Below are positions 46,460 to 57,613 of a DNA stretch of 64,000 nucleotides, one piece after another (the stretch's first letter is position 1; the number at the start of each line of letters is the position of its first letter). The notes under the pieces were generated by a model, which was not told the DNA's origin, did not search any database, and was given only the letters and a program-made list of their open reading frames with translations. Position numbers and translations under genes: made by a program. The stretch comes from Neocallimastix lanati (nom. inval.) (Eukaryota; Neocallimastigomycota; Neocallimastigomycetes; Neocallimastigales; Neocallimastigaceae), in NCBI GenBank assembly GCA_016946835.1, contig JACVTC010000023.1, forward strand, positions 468,501 to 532,500, written 5' to 3'.

Positions 46460-46964
46460 GAAAGTGGGGCATTTGGCCATGTTGCATTTTTGTCAAATTT
46501 TTGTATGCATGTGGCGTATTAAAAAATATTGAATTTTGCCGCCAAGTTGCCTTTCATCAATTGAAAATTATTAAATGAATAAATGAATAAATAAATAAAT
46601 AAAATACTACTAATACTGATGTATTTTTTTTAAAATATTTAAATATTATAAAAGATTTATTAGTTAAAATATATTTTTATAATTAAATAGTATAAATAAT
46701 TATTTTATTACTATTTTACAAAAACTTAAATATATCCTTATAATTAAATATATTTTTATGATTAAATATTGTAAATATTTATTTTATTATTATTTTAAAA
46801 ATATATTATTTGTAAAAGTAATATTAAAATAATATTAATTATTAACTAAAATATGATAAAAAAAAAAGGTTTTAAAAAAACATATTTTAAATTTTTTTAT
46901 TCATTCATTCATTTATATATATTAATACGCCACTTGGCGAACGTAAATAAAATGAAACTCTCCC
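46460..46964 (-). mobile_element. MITE-2 (MULE-derived, 505 bp)
   Basis: Starts GAAAGTGGGGCATTTGGCC, ends GAAACTCTCCC, and is flanked by a perfect 9-bp duplication AATACATTT (46451-46459 and 46965-46973). It has the same orientation as MITE-1 but a longer, diverged interior. The 15-bp terminal units are more degraded (TTGCATTTTTGTCAA, CACTTGGCGAACG), so this looks like an older copy, although the duplication is still exact. Confidence 0.85.
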
Positions 46965-47013
46965 AATACATTTATTTTATTAAATTATTAAATATTTAAA
47001 TAATCTATATATA

Positions 47014-47277
47014 GGAGAGTTACATTTCCCCAAATTGCATTTCGCCAGATTGCATTTCGACAAGTGGAGTATTGATATAAATAAATGAATAAATAAATAA
47101 ATATTAATTCAAAATAATTTTTTTTAAATCAATATTAATAATATTTAATTCTATTTATTTATTATTTATTTATTTAATTTTCAATTTGGTGAAATGCCAC
47201 ATTTTTTAATACGTCACATCCTTTCAAAATGGCGAAATGCAACCTTGCGATATGCAATTTGGAGAAATGCCCCACTC
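47014..47277 (+). mobile_element. MITE-3 (MULE-derived, 264 bp)
   Basis: Starts GGAGAGTTACATTTCCCC and ends GAGAAATGCCCCACTC. Flanks give an 8-of-9 duplication, CTATATATA (47005-47013) against CTATATTTA (47278-47286). The subterminal 15-bp units and the ATTCAAAATAATTTTTTT interior match MITE-4 and MITE-5. It lies 40 bp beyond MITE-2's right duplication. Confidence 0.85.
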
Positions 47278-47409
47278 CTATATTTATTGTTAAAATATTC
47301 ACATATTATTTTATATTTTTATATTATTAATATTATATTTTTATATTCTTATATTATTATCAATATTATATTTTTATCTTATATTAATATTTTATTATTA
47401 TATTTTTAT

Positions 47410-47980
47410 GTTGTGTAACATCTATCTTTGTGCATTAATTCATAGAATAATCACATGATTAAAGATGTGATATGCGGGACTTTTATGTGCAATAATTTAT
47501 AAGCAGTGGGTTTTAAATAATGGTAGTTTAGTAAATTTTATTAATAAAATTATAATATTCATACAATTAAAATAATAATTCTAATTCCTAAAAATTTACA
47601 AGAGAGTTCTCTATTTCAAATATAAATAATTTAATCTATTTATAAGAAATAGGTAATATATTAATTATATATTCTAATATATAGAACTATATAAATTTTA
47701 TATGAAATAAAGAATTATAATTATTATAATTATAATACATATAGAAATAAAATAAAATAAAATAATTATTATCAAAAAGATATAAATTTAATATTTAATA
47801 ATTATTATTAAATATACAAATATGTTACTACACATATTTGTTTTATATCAGATGTAATTTTTACTATAAAAAAAATAATTATTTTTATTATCTTAAAAAA
47901 ACGAGTTCTTAAAATTAATAAAATTTATGTATTAAATAAATACAAAAATTAAATAAAGTTTATTATAAAAACACATATAC
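47410..47980. other. Spacer with an LTR-like start
   Basis: TGTTGTGTAACATCTATC near 47410, followed by a GC-richer patch (GATGTGATATGCGGGACTTT), could be the start of an unrelated LTR. The right end could be the AAAAACACA near 47968-47976, but no 4-6 bp target duplication fits. Confidence 0.25.
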
Positions 47981-47987
47981 TTTTCTC

Positions 47988-48338
47988 GGGAGAGTTGCAT
48001 TTCCCCAAATTGCATTTCGCCAAGTGGCGTAGTATTAAAATGTTGCATTTCCCCAAGTTGCATTTCCCCAAGTTGCATTTCGACAAGTAAAGTATTGATA
48101 TAAATAAATGAATAAATAAATAAATATTAATTCAAAAAATATTTTTTTTAAAATTGTTTTTATGCGATATTAATAATATTTAATTTTATTTATTGATTTA
48201 TTTATTTATTTAATAATTTTCAATCTGGCGAAATGCAACTTGGCGAATTGCAATTTGGCGAAATGCCACATTTTTTTAACACGCCACATGCTTTCAAAAA
48301 AATTGGCGAAATGCAATCTGGCGAAATGCCCCACACCC
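47988..48338 (+). mobile_element. MITE-4 (MULE-derived, 351 bp; best-preserved copy)
   Basis: Starts GGGAGAGTTGCATTTCCCC and ends GCGAAATGCCCCACACCC, with a perfect 9-bp duplication ACTTTTCTC (47979-47987 and 48339-48347). The left end carries five 15-bp units (TTGCATTTCCCCAAA, TTGCATTTCGCCAAG and so on), split by TGGCGTAGTATTAAAATG. The right end carries about four to five in inverted orientation. The middle is A/T-rich, with GATATTAATAATATTTAATT. It is nonautonomous. Confidence 0.92.
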
Positions 48339-48782
48339 ACTTTTCTCATTTATATACAAAGAATAGGATTAGATTTTATTAATATATTTTTAAAAAAAAT
48401 TGAAAGATTAGGTAAAAGATAATAAATCAAAAATAAAAAAAAAAAAAAAAAAAAAAAAGGACTTTCGAAAATAAAAAAAAATTTACAATTTGCTTTTAAA
48501 TTTTATGCTTTATTTTTATATATTTAATTTATTTTAATATTTAGTGGATTATTTTTGTAAGTTTTTATTTTTTTATAATAATTATTAGTATTTTTATTAT
48601 ATTTTATTACGATTTATATATATAAATTTTCAATAGTAAATAATTATAACTTTATTAAAATATTTTATTACGAATATCAAAAAAAAAAAGAAAAAAAGAT
48701 TAATGATAATAGAATTATTTTTATAAAATAAGAAATTTTTAATAATAATTTATTAAAATACTTTTGAAATATCATGATGCTA

Positions 48783-48784
48783 AC

Positions 48785-48847
<63 letters not shown>

Positions 48848-48850
48848 TTG
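48783..48850 (+). repeat. (TTTA)n array
   Basis: About 17 copies of TTTA. Confidence 0.95.
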
Positions 48851-48962
48851 TTAATCAATTTTATTCAATATTTATTATTTCTTACACCTACTAATCTTAT
48901 AGTATTGACACCTATATTATAAATTTATATTGTAAATTTATATTATTTTTTTATTCAAAATA

Positions 48963-49091
48963 AGATAAAATAAAATAAAATAAAATAAAATAAAATAAAA
49001 TAAAATAAAATAAAATAAAATAAAATAAAATAAAATAAAATAAAATAAAATAAAATAAAATAAAATAAAATAAAATAAAATAAAATAAAAT
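48963..49091 (+). repeat. (TAAAA)n array
   Basis: About 26 copies of AAAAT/TAAAA, the complement of the pentamer that dominates 0.4-3 kb. Confidence 0.95.
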
Positions 49092-49217
49092 ATATATTTT
49101 TACACATTTTTTATTTATTTATTTATTTTTTATAAAATTTTCTTAATTTTATTATTTATTTTGTTATAAGTTTATTTTTTTTTTTATATTTTAATTTATC
49201 ATATTTTCATATTTTAT

Positions 49218-49426
49218 GTGGGAGAGTTGCATTTCCCCAAATTGCATTTCCCCAAGTTGCATTTCAACAAATGGAGTATTGATATAAATAAATGAATAAA
49301 TGAATAAATATTAATTCAAAATAATTTTTTTAAAATTGTTTTTATTCGATATTAATAATATTTAATTTTATTTATTTATTTATTTATTTATTTAATAATT
49401 TTCAATTTGGCGAAATGCCCACACCC
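49218..49426 (+). mobile_element. MITE-5 (MULE-derived, 209 bp) between 23-bp direct repeats
   Basis: Starts GTGGGAGAGTTGCATTTCCC and ends GCGAAATGCCCACACCC. The 23-bp flanks at 49195-49217 and 49427-49449 are identical (beginning TTTATCATATTTTC, ending ATATTTTAT). This is the shortest copy, keeping three left units and one right unit. The flanking repeat is far longer than the 9 bp seen at the other copies. Confidence 0.85.
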
Positions 49427-49449
49427 TTTATCATATTTTCATATTTTAT

Positions 49450-49823
49450 CAATCTAACTTTAATTTTTAGATTAAAGATTAGTTTTAGTTTAATATCTTA
49501 TTTATATAAATAAAAATTTGTTTCTAATAATAATAAAAAAATAAAAATGAAAGTTATATAGTAAAAATTTAAAATTTATCTTGTATTAATTATTGTTAAT
49601 TTTTTTTTTTAAAGATAGATAGAATTAATAAATTTAAATAAATATTTACATATATATTATTTCATTTTAGTGTTATTCATTCATTTATTTGTTTTTTATT
49701 TCTTTTTATTTTTATTTTCATTTTTATTTTTATTTTTTTTTTGAAATATTTTGATGTATTTTGAAATACTTTTAAGTTGGTTAATAGATTAAATTTAAAA
49801 TAAATAAAAGATAAATTAACAAA

Positions 49824-49888
<65 letters not shown>

Positions 49889-49953
49889 AATTAATTAATA
49901 TATTAAAAAAGATAAATAATTATAAGAGTTAATGTGAATATACGTAAAAATAA

Positions 49954-50000
<47 letters not shown>

Positions 50001-51218
50001 ATATTGAATCATAAAATATATCAGTGTCGACATTAAATTGGTATACCAAAAAAAAAAAAAAAATTAAAAAAAAAAACTTAATAGATAGCCTAATATAATA
50101 CAAATATATATATATATAAACTAGTGATTAATTGATGTCTCATCTATAATAATATGAGTTGTTTATATCAATTATATTAATATATAAATATAATACGTTA
50201 ATATAATAGGTATAATTATAAAAGCCTAAATAAATAATTTTTAATAGAATCAAAAAGTCATAATACAAATGAAGATAAAAAAAAAAAAAAGTTTAATATT
50301 TATTATTTTACACATTTTACTTTTATTTTTATTTTATTAGTATTATTTTTATTTTACATATTTTATTATTACTTTTATTTTATTATTAATTATTATTATT
50401 TATTTATTATTTTAATTTATTATTATTTATTATTATTATAATTTTTTTTTTTTTTTTCATTATTTATAAGTATTTTTATTTTTATTTTTATTTATTATTT
50501 ATTATTTTTATAAATTTTAATTTATTTTAAAGTATTTTTATTTTTATTTATTTATTATATTTATTTTTTTTTTTACTTTTATTATTATTTATCTATTATT
50601 ATTTATTATTTATTATTATATATTTTTATTATATTTAATTTTTTTATTTCTATTATATTTTTGTATATTATATATTATTATATTTTTTTTTTATTTTATT
50701 TTTTTATTTTTTTTATTTTTTAATTTTTTTTTTTTTTTTTTTAAATATTTATTTTTTTTATTCCTCTTATTTTACTTTACTTTATTTATTATTTATTATT
50801 TTATATTTTATATTTTATATTTTTATTTTATACTATTTTTTTTTTTATGTAAGTGGATTTATAATATATATGCTTTTTTTCTTTTTTTTTCTTTTTTTTT
50901 TTTTTTAATTATTATTATTATCATTATCAGATGGTTAGCCATATAATATATTACCATTATAATAGTAATAATTTAAAAGAATAAAAAAAATTCTTTTTTA
51001 ATACCACATATAAATAAATATATATTTATTTGTGATGTATTATTAATTATGTATTAATATTATTAAATTATTTTTTTTTTTGTATTTTTTTTTTTTTTTT
51101 TATTTTTATTTTATTTTTTTTTTATTTATTATTACAATTACTATTATTATTATTTTTTATTGATTTAAATCATTTAATTTAGTTATTACTATTATTTATA
51201 TATATATATATTTGTTCT
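49450..51218. other. A/T-rich spacer
   Basis: Contains (AAAT)n at 49813-49884, poly-T at 49957-49997, and long TATTATT/TTTTA tracts at 50300-51150. No gene seen. Confidence 0.6.
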
Positions 51219-51466
51219 TTATATTTGATTTTCATATCGATAATAATGGTGTATTGATGTAGGTGAAGTTGGAGATTTAGGTGATTTAGGTGATTTTAGA
51301 GATTTTGGAGATTTCGGTGATTTAAAAGAATTTGGAGATTTAGGAGATTTTGGAGACTTTGAAGATTTAGGTGACGACTTTGTTAACTTTGTGGAATTGG
51401 AATTTGTTGATTTATTTGATTTTATGGATTTTGTTGTTGATTTTGAAGATTTAACTGATCTTGCTT
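51219..51466 (-). CDS. Lys/Ser/Pro-rich terminal exon, related to the tail of the 52571-54311 protein
   Basis: On the minus strand an acceptor (GTAAAAACAG) is followed by an open frame beginning ARSVKSSKSTTKSIKSNKS and continuing with many KSPKSPK units to HHYYRYENQI and a stop at 51219-51221. The ARSxRSVKSSKS segment is shared with the cytoplasmic tail of the membrane protein just upstream. The exon starts with two bases that complete a phase-1 codon, the same phase as exon 3 of that gene. It could therefore be an alternative last exon of that gene (lacking the membrane segment) or the last exon of a paralogue whose other exons are lost. No other upstream exon was found in 51.5-52.5 kb. Confidence 0.5.
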
Positions 51467-51685
51467 CTGTTTTTACGAAATTAAATATAAATAAATATAT
51501 ACGTTGGCAAAATTATTATTTATAAGAAAAAAAAAAATTATAATAATAGTTATATATATATATATAATTTTTAAATTTTTAAATTTTTAATTTTTTTTTT
51601 TTTTTTGGGAGAATAATATAAAGTTAATATAATATATAATATAAAATAAAATAATAAATAATTAGTTTATTATTTTTTTATAATG

Positions 51686-51695
51686 TAATATAAAA

Positions 51696-51754
<59 letters not shown>

Positions 51755-51756
51755 AT
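51686..51756 (+). repeat. (AAAT)n array
   Basis: About 17 copies of AAAT. Confidence 0.95.
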
Positions 51757-51759
51757 TAA

Positions 51760-52570
51760 TATATAAAAAATGAATAAATATAATTTTTTTTTATAAAATT
51801 TAATTAAAATAATATTTTATAAATAATAAATAAATAAATAAATAATAAGTAAATAATAATAAAAATAATAAATAATAAGTTCTGGTTCTTTTAAATAAAC
51901 TATTTTATTAAATACTAATATTCAAAAATAATTAAATATAACTATAATAAATAATTTTTTTTTTTTAAAAAAATCTAATAATAAAAAATATTTAATTATA
52001 AATCTTTATAAATCTCTAAATAATACCAATCATCTCTTTAAATATATATATAAAGTATAATACTTGTCATAATAATAATAATAATGATAATTAATATTAA
52101 GTATTCAAATAATAATAATAAAAAGAAAATTAAATATTAAATATATATTTAAAACAAATAATTTATTATATTTATATTCTTTTTAAACATATATTTTATA
52201 TTTTCCTTTGCTAATTTTTTCTTTTTAATATTTTTTAGAGTTTTGAATTTTTTATTTTTTAAAAAAAAATATTGTTATATTTTTTATATATTTTTTTATT
52301 ATCATTATTATATTATATATATATATATATTTTTTTTTTTTAAAAAAAAAAAAAAATTAAAAAAAAAAATTAAAAAAAAAAAAAAAAAATCTATTTCTAT
52401 TTAAAGGTTTATTTTTGTATATATGAATAAATAAATAAAAAAAAAAAAAAAAAAAAAAAAAAACACACACTATTATTAAAATTTTTATTATAAATGTATT
52501 ATATATCTATAATTATTTTTTCTTCTATTTTTTTTTTTTAATTTATTTTTTTTTTTCATTTTTTTTTCTT
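51760..52570. other. A/T-rich spacer
   Basis: Poly-A/T runs including 52439-52463; nothing coding seen. Confidence 0.6.
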
Positions 52571-54311
52571 CTAATGTTGTGAATTCTTACCCCTTACTGA
52601 TGAATGATATCCTGGTCCATTATTTTTTCTTCTCATAGAAGGTTTTGCTCTTAAACCTAAGACTTCGTTATCAGAATCTGAACTTTCAGTTTCTGATTCA
52701 GTTTCTGATTCAGTTTCTGATTCAGTTTCTGAATCTGACGGTATATGATATCTTTTTTGTGAGGGTTGATTTCTTATAGATTTCTTTGGAGCTAATGAAG
52801 TACTACCACCTTCTGTTGGGCGATTTCTTATAGATTTCTTTGGAGTTAATGAAGTACTACCACCTTCTGTTGGGCGATTTCTTATAGATTTTTTTGGAGC
52901 TAATGAAGTACTACCACCTTCTGTTGGGCGATTTCTTATGGATTTTTTTGGAGCTAATGAGGTACTACCTCCTTCTGCGGTAGTTTTTGGTTTCCTTATG
53001 GATTTTGATGATTTCACTGATCTAGTAGAACGAGCACTTTTACTTCTATTTAAGTTAGAAGTAGAATTATCACCATTTGGAAGTGATGGTAGATTTAAAT
53101 GATTTGGATCATTTATACGTTGTTTTTTGGTTGATCTAGTGGATTGAACTCTTTTAACTGATCTTCCTCGATTTAATCCAGCAGTTGGATCATTAACAAC
53201 TGTAACATTAGAAGTTTGTGGTAATAAGGAACTTCTGCTACCAAAACCTCCACTACCTAAACCCAGTCCTAAATCTTTATTAGGATTAGCAGGTTCAGGA
53301 TTATATTTTTTATTTATCCAATTAGTTTTACCAGCTTCTTTGAAATCAACTGGCATTTCTTCAATCTGAATTAATGTTTCTTTGTTATTACTACTACTAT
53401 TATTAGTAAATGTTCCGCCAATTGGTTTTGGTGCGGAATCTAAATGTGATACTTTAGTATTTGGACGATCTAATGCAGCTCTTTCACCTGAGCCGGTATT
53501 TCTACGAATTACGGCTAATGCAATACCTGCAATAACGATAACAAATACAACAAGAGCAATATAACATGCTAATTTTGGGAAACAACCAAAGACTTTTTTT
53601 TTTTTTTTTTTAAAAAAAAAAAGAATTGTAAATAATAAATATAATTGATATTTTTTAAAAAAATAAAGTTATTATTTACTTAAAAATGAATATATATATT
53701 TATAAATATATAATGATATGTATATATTTATTCATTCATATACATTAATTTTATTATTGTTATAGTTATTTTAATTATACTTACAGAAACAATAATTATC
53801 ACCATTTTCTGTTTTAACTGTTCCATCTGGATTACAAACATCATAACTTCGTTGACATCTTTCAGATCCTGAACGAACATCCATTGTAATACTATTAATA
53901 TTAGCATTAGAAGGATCTTGCATAATAATACGAGTTTGGAAATAATCTTTAAAAGAATTTCCTTGACATTTAATTTTATTTTCAGCATCCAATTTTTGAC
54001 ATTGAGTACTAACAATCGAATAATTTTCAAGATAACTGATAGTAACGTCTCCAGATGCTGGTTTTAACATAACATCAACATAATATGAACTAACACCATC
54101 TCCCTGTATTGTTACTGTATAACAACAAGCTATTAAAATATGGTAAAATTTAAACATACATAAATCCATATATATTTTAAATTAATTAAATGGAATAAAA
54201 TAAATATATTTAATAAAAAACATTATATAAATTTTCTTTCATACATTGAAGACTAATTTTCACAAATGAAAGTAATATTATTAGCGATAACAATAATTTA
54301 TTCATTTTCAT
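52571..54311 (-). CDS. Single-pass membrane protein with Cys-containing ectodomain and repetitive basic tail (three exons)
   Basis: Minus-strand exons 54245-54311, 53785-54129 and 52571-53592 join in phase 1 at both GT-AG introns, giving 477 residues. Residues 1-22 (MKMNKLLLSLIILLSFVKIS then LQ) are a signal peptide. The ectodomain, about 23-140, has seven cysteines (CCYTVTIQGDG; SERCQRSYDVCNPDG). A membrane helix lies at about 145-166 (LACYIALVVFVIVIAGIALA), followed by basic residues (IRRN). The tail is Lys/Arg/Ser-rich and holds four tandem 18-residue units (TEGGSTSLAPKKSIRNRP) at about 343-414, then an acidic SETESETESETE tract. The layout suggests a surface receptor, adhesin or wall-tethered protein whose basic tail could bind phosphoinositides, cytoskeleton or nucleic acid. 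The family is not recognised. The 54-bp DNA repeats are nearly identical, so copy number may vary between strains. Confidence 0.85.
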
Positions 54312-56279
54312 AAACTTTATTTTTATTTTTATTGTTTTTTTAAAAAAATATGTATGTTTGTAAAATTTATACTTTTAAAAATATTTTATTTCTTTTACTA
54401 TTTTTACTATTTCTTGCTTTTTGAAAAAGAAAATAGATCAAGTTAAAATTTATTTGAATGGCATAGTTATATGATAAAAATATATATATATTGATATATT
54501 AATTATACATTAATAATAATAATAATAATAATGTAAAACTATGAGTTATTTATAATAGTTAAATTATAAATATATATATGTTTTATCATTAGTTAATAAT
54601 TATACTAAAATTTACCTTATTAAATTATAATTTTTAATATTTCTATAAAATAAATTGTTTTATTTATCAATTATTTTCTAAGAAATATACTTTTTTTATT
54701 GTTTCTTTATTAAGTATTTTTTATATGTTTTATTATTATTATTATTATTATTTTTTATATTTTACTGATTAAAAATAATAAAAAGTAATTGATATTTTAA
54801 AAAAATTATTAAATTAAAATTTCTTTAACAATAGTAAAGTTTTTTTTTATTTGAATAGTTATATTGTAGGAATTTTATTTTTTTAAATATAAATTGGTAT
54901 AATATATATATTTTAATATATATATTTTTTATTTTAATTGTTTTTACTTTTATTTTTACTTCATAATTTTTTTTATTATTTTATTTTTTTTTCTATTTCA
55001 AGAAATATCAAAAAAATTATTCTTTTTTTTCCCTCTTTTACTGATATTTATATCTAATCCAGTACATATTTATTAAAAAAAAATATTCCAAAAAATTTTA
55101 ATTTAGAAATTACTCATTAAAACTTTATTTCTTTTGAAATATATAAGATTTTTTTTTTTTTTTTAATAATTTAAAAGATATTTCTTTTTATTATTTATTT
55201 ATTTTTATTGATTAGATTCTTTTTGTTTTATATTTATATATAAATATTAAATAAAAAAAAAAGCAATCCAAATCAATCTTTTTTTTTTTTTTTTGTAATA
55301 ATTTATTTTAAGATTTTATTAGAAAAGAATAAATAAAAAAAAAGAAGAAAGAAATTAAAAATAAGTAAAAAAGTAATAAATTATTAAAAATTTTTTATTT
55401 TATTTCATCATAATCTTATTTCTTCAGAAAAATATTCTTTTAATTTATTATATATAATATAGTAAATAATGATGTATAATATATATATAATATACTATAA
55501 TGATATATAATAATGATTAATTAAATATATCTTAATTATTACCAAATTTTTAAAAAAAGAATAATTTGAATTAATTATAATATATATTATATAATATAAT
55601 ATAATATATTACAAAATTCTTAATATAATATAATAAATTTATTTATTATAATTATTTTAATTAAAATTTTTAATTTACATATTTATTAAAATTAAAATTT
55701 ATTGTAATTTGAAAATTTATATAATGTGATATATATTATTATATAATTATAATATAATGTAAATATAATTATAGGACATATATTTTAATAGTTTTAACTG
55801 ATAATATAATTAAGATTTAAATATAAATAAATATTTCAATATATTTTATTTAACTTCAATTTTATTTGTATTGCTGTGTAAAAACCATTCAAATTATTAA
55901 TAATTAAAGTTTATATTTATTTATTTGTTAATTTAAAATAAAAAAATAATTTTTTTTTCAAAATTAAAATTTAAAAAAGTATTGATTTATCCATCCAACA
56001 ATTTAAAAATTATAATATATTGCAAATTATAATTGAATTGTAAATAATAATATATAGAAATAATTAAATTCAATAGAATTTACATTATAATTTAACATAT
56101 ATTATTAAAGTAAATCTACTTCGTTAATTGTAAAGTATATTCCTTCAATTAATTACAATCATATATTACATTATAATATATAATAAATTGTTTAATTCCA
56201 TTTCAATTAAAGTAAATAAAGTGGTTCAATTTCCATTTAATTTTTTTCTTATCTGTTGTGTATTTTTAGGTTAAAAGAG
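54312..56279. other. A/T-rich spacer
   Basis: Upstream of the membrane-protein gene. It shows poly-A/T runs and scattered TATA-like sequence; no further gene was seen. Confidence 0.6.
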
Positions 56280-56294
56280 ACAATAATATTTATA

Positions 56295-56346
<52 letters not shown>

Positions 56347-57440
56347 AATAATAAATAATAAATAAATAAATAATAAATAAATAGATAAATAAAAATAAAA
56401 ATAAAAAATTAAATAGATAATTTTTAAATAAGTATTAAATAACAAAAAGAATTTAAAAAGTATTTATTAATAAATAATAAATAATAAATAACACATAGTA
56501 AATAGTAAATAATAAATAAATTAATTAATAAATAAAAATAGTTATATTAAAATAGTTACAGTAAAGTAGCATATTTATTTTATACTTTTAAATTAATTAG
56601 TCTTAAAAGATTTTATAATAATCAAATGGAATAATATATTATACATAATAAATAATACTAAATACATAATACATAATACATAATACATAATACATAATAC
56701 ATAATAAATAATAAATAATACATAATACATAATAAATAATAAATAATAAATAATAAATAATAAATAATAAATAATAAATAATAAATAATAAATAATAAAT
56801 AATAAATAATAAATAATAAATAATAAATAATAAATAATAAATAATAAATAATAAATAATAAATAATAAATAATAAATAATAAATAATAAATAATAAATAA
56901 TAAATAGTAAATAATAAATAATAAATATAATTAAATAATAAAATATAAAATAATAAAAATAATTGAATAATAAATAGTAAACTAATAAATAATAAATAAT
57001 TCATAATAAATAATAAATAATAAATAATTGAATAATTGAATAATTGAATAATAAATAATAAATAATAAATAATAAATAATAAATAATAAATAATAAATAA
57101 TAAATAATAAATAATAAATAAATAAATAATAAATAATAAATATAATTAAATAATAAAATATAAAATAATAAAAATAATTGAATAATAAATAGTAAACTAA
57201 TAAATAATAAATAATTCATAATAAATAATAAATAATAAATAATTGAATAATTGAATAATTGAATAATAAATAATAAATAATAAATAATAAATATAATTAA
57301 ATAATAAAATATAAAATAATAAAAATAATTGAATAATAAATAGTAAACTAATAAATAATAAATAATTCATAATAAATAATAAATAATAAATAATTGAATA
57401 ATTGAATATTAAATAATAAAATAATTAAATAAAATAAATC
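56280..57440 (+). repeat. (AAATAAT)n arrays with a higher-order repeat of about 150-250 bp
   Basis: Starts with (AAAT)n at 56298-56343, then AATACAT variants and a long (AAATAAT)n. A block with TATAATTAAATAATAAAAT, AATAGTAAACTAATAAATAA and three to four ATTGAATA units occurs three times (about 56930-57050, 57140-57265 and 57290-57410). Between copies the heptamer count shrinks. Open frames rich in Tyr, Leu and Ile here are repeat products. Confidence 0.92.
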
Positions 57441-57464
57441 CAATATATATATATTAAAAAGGAA

Positions 57465-57470
<6 letters not shown>

Positions 57471-57512
<42 letters not shown>

Positions 57513-57613
57513 GACTGAAGACTTTGGTCTTCCCCATATAGTAATATGGGTGTATGATTAACTGCCATACCGGTACGGCGTCGACGCTCTCAACTCCCCA
57601 TAAGCAAAGAAAC
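57471..57613 (-). mobile_element. SINE-like retroposon with 39-nt poly-A tail and 14-bp target duplication
   Basis: A GC-rich 104-bp body (57510-57613) followed on the minus strand by 39 A (poly-T at 57471-57509) lies between exact copies of AAAAGGAATATGAT (57457-57470 and 57614-57627). This is the layout of an RNA copied and inserted by a LINE-type machinery. Read on the minus strand the body begins GTTTCTTTGCTTATGGGGAG and is rich in self-complementary segments: GCGTCGACGC, GCCGTACCGGTATGGC, CCCATAT-TACT-ATATGGG and GAAGAC-CAAA-GTCTTC. TGGGGAGTTGAGAGC loosely resembles a pol III A-box; no B-box is clear. The source RNA is not recognised. Confidence 0.85.

Noticed and set aside
47410-47980. 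Possible unrelated solo LTR starting TGTTGTGTAACATC
   Set aside because: No second copy in the window, no target duplication, and the right end is a guess; kept only as a low-confidence note.
57510-57613. tRNA gene at the GC-rich patch
   Set aside because: No B-box or T-arm, no cloverleaf pairing; the poly-A tail and target duplication point to a retroposon.
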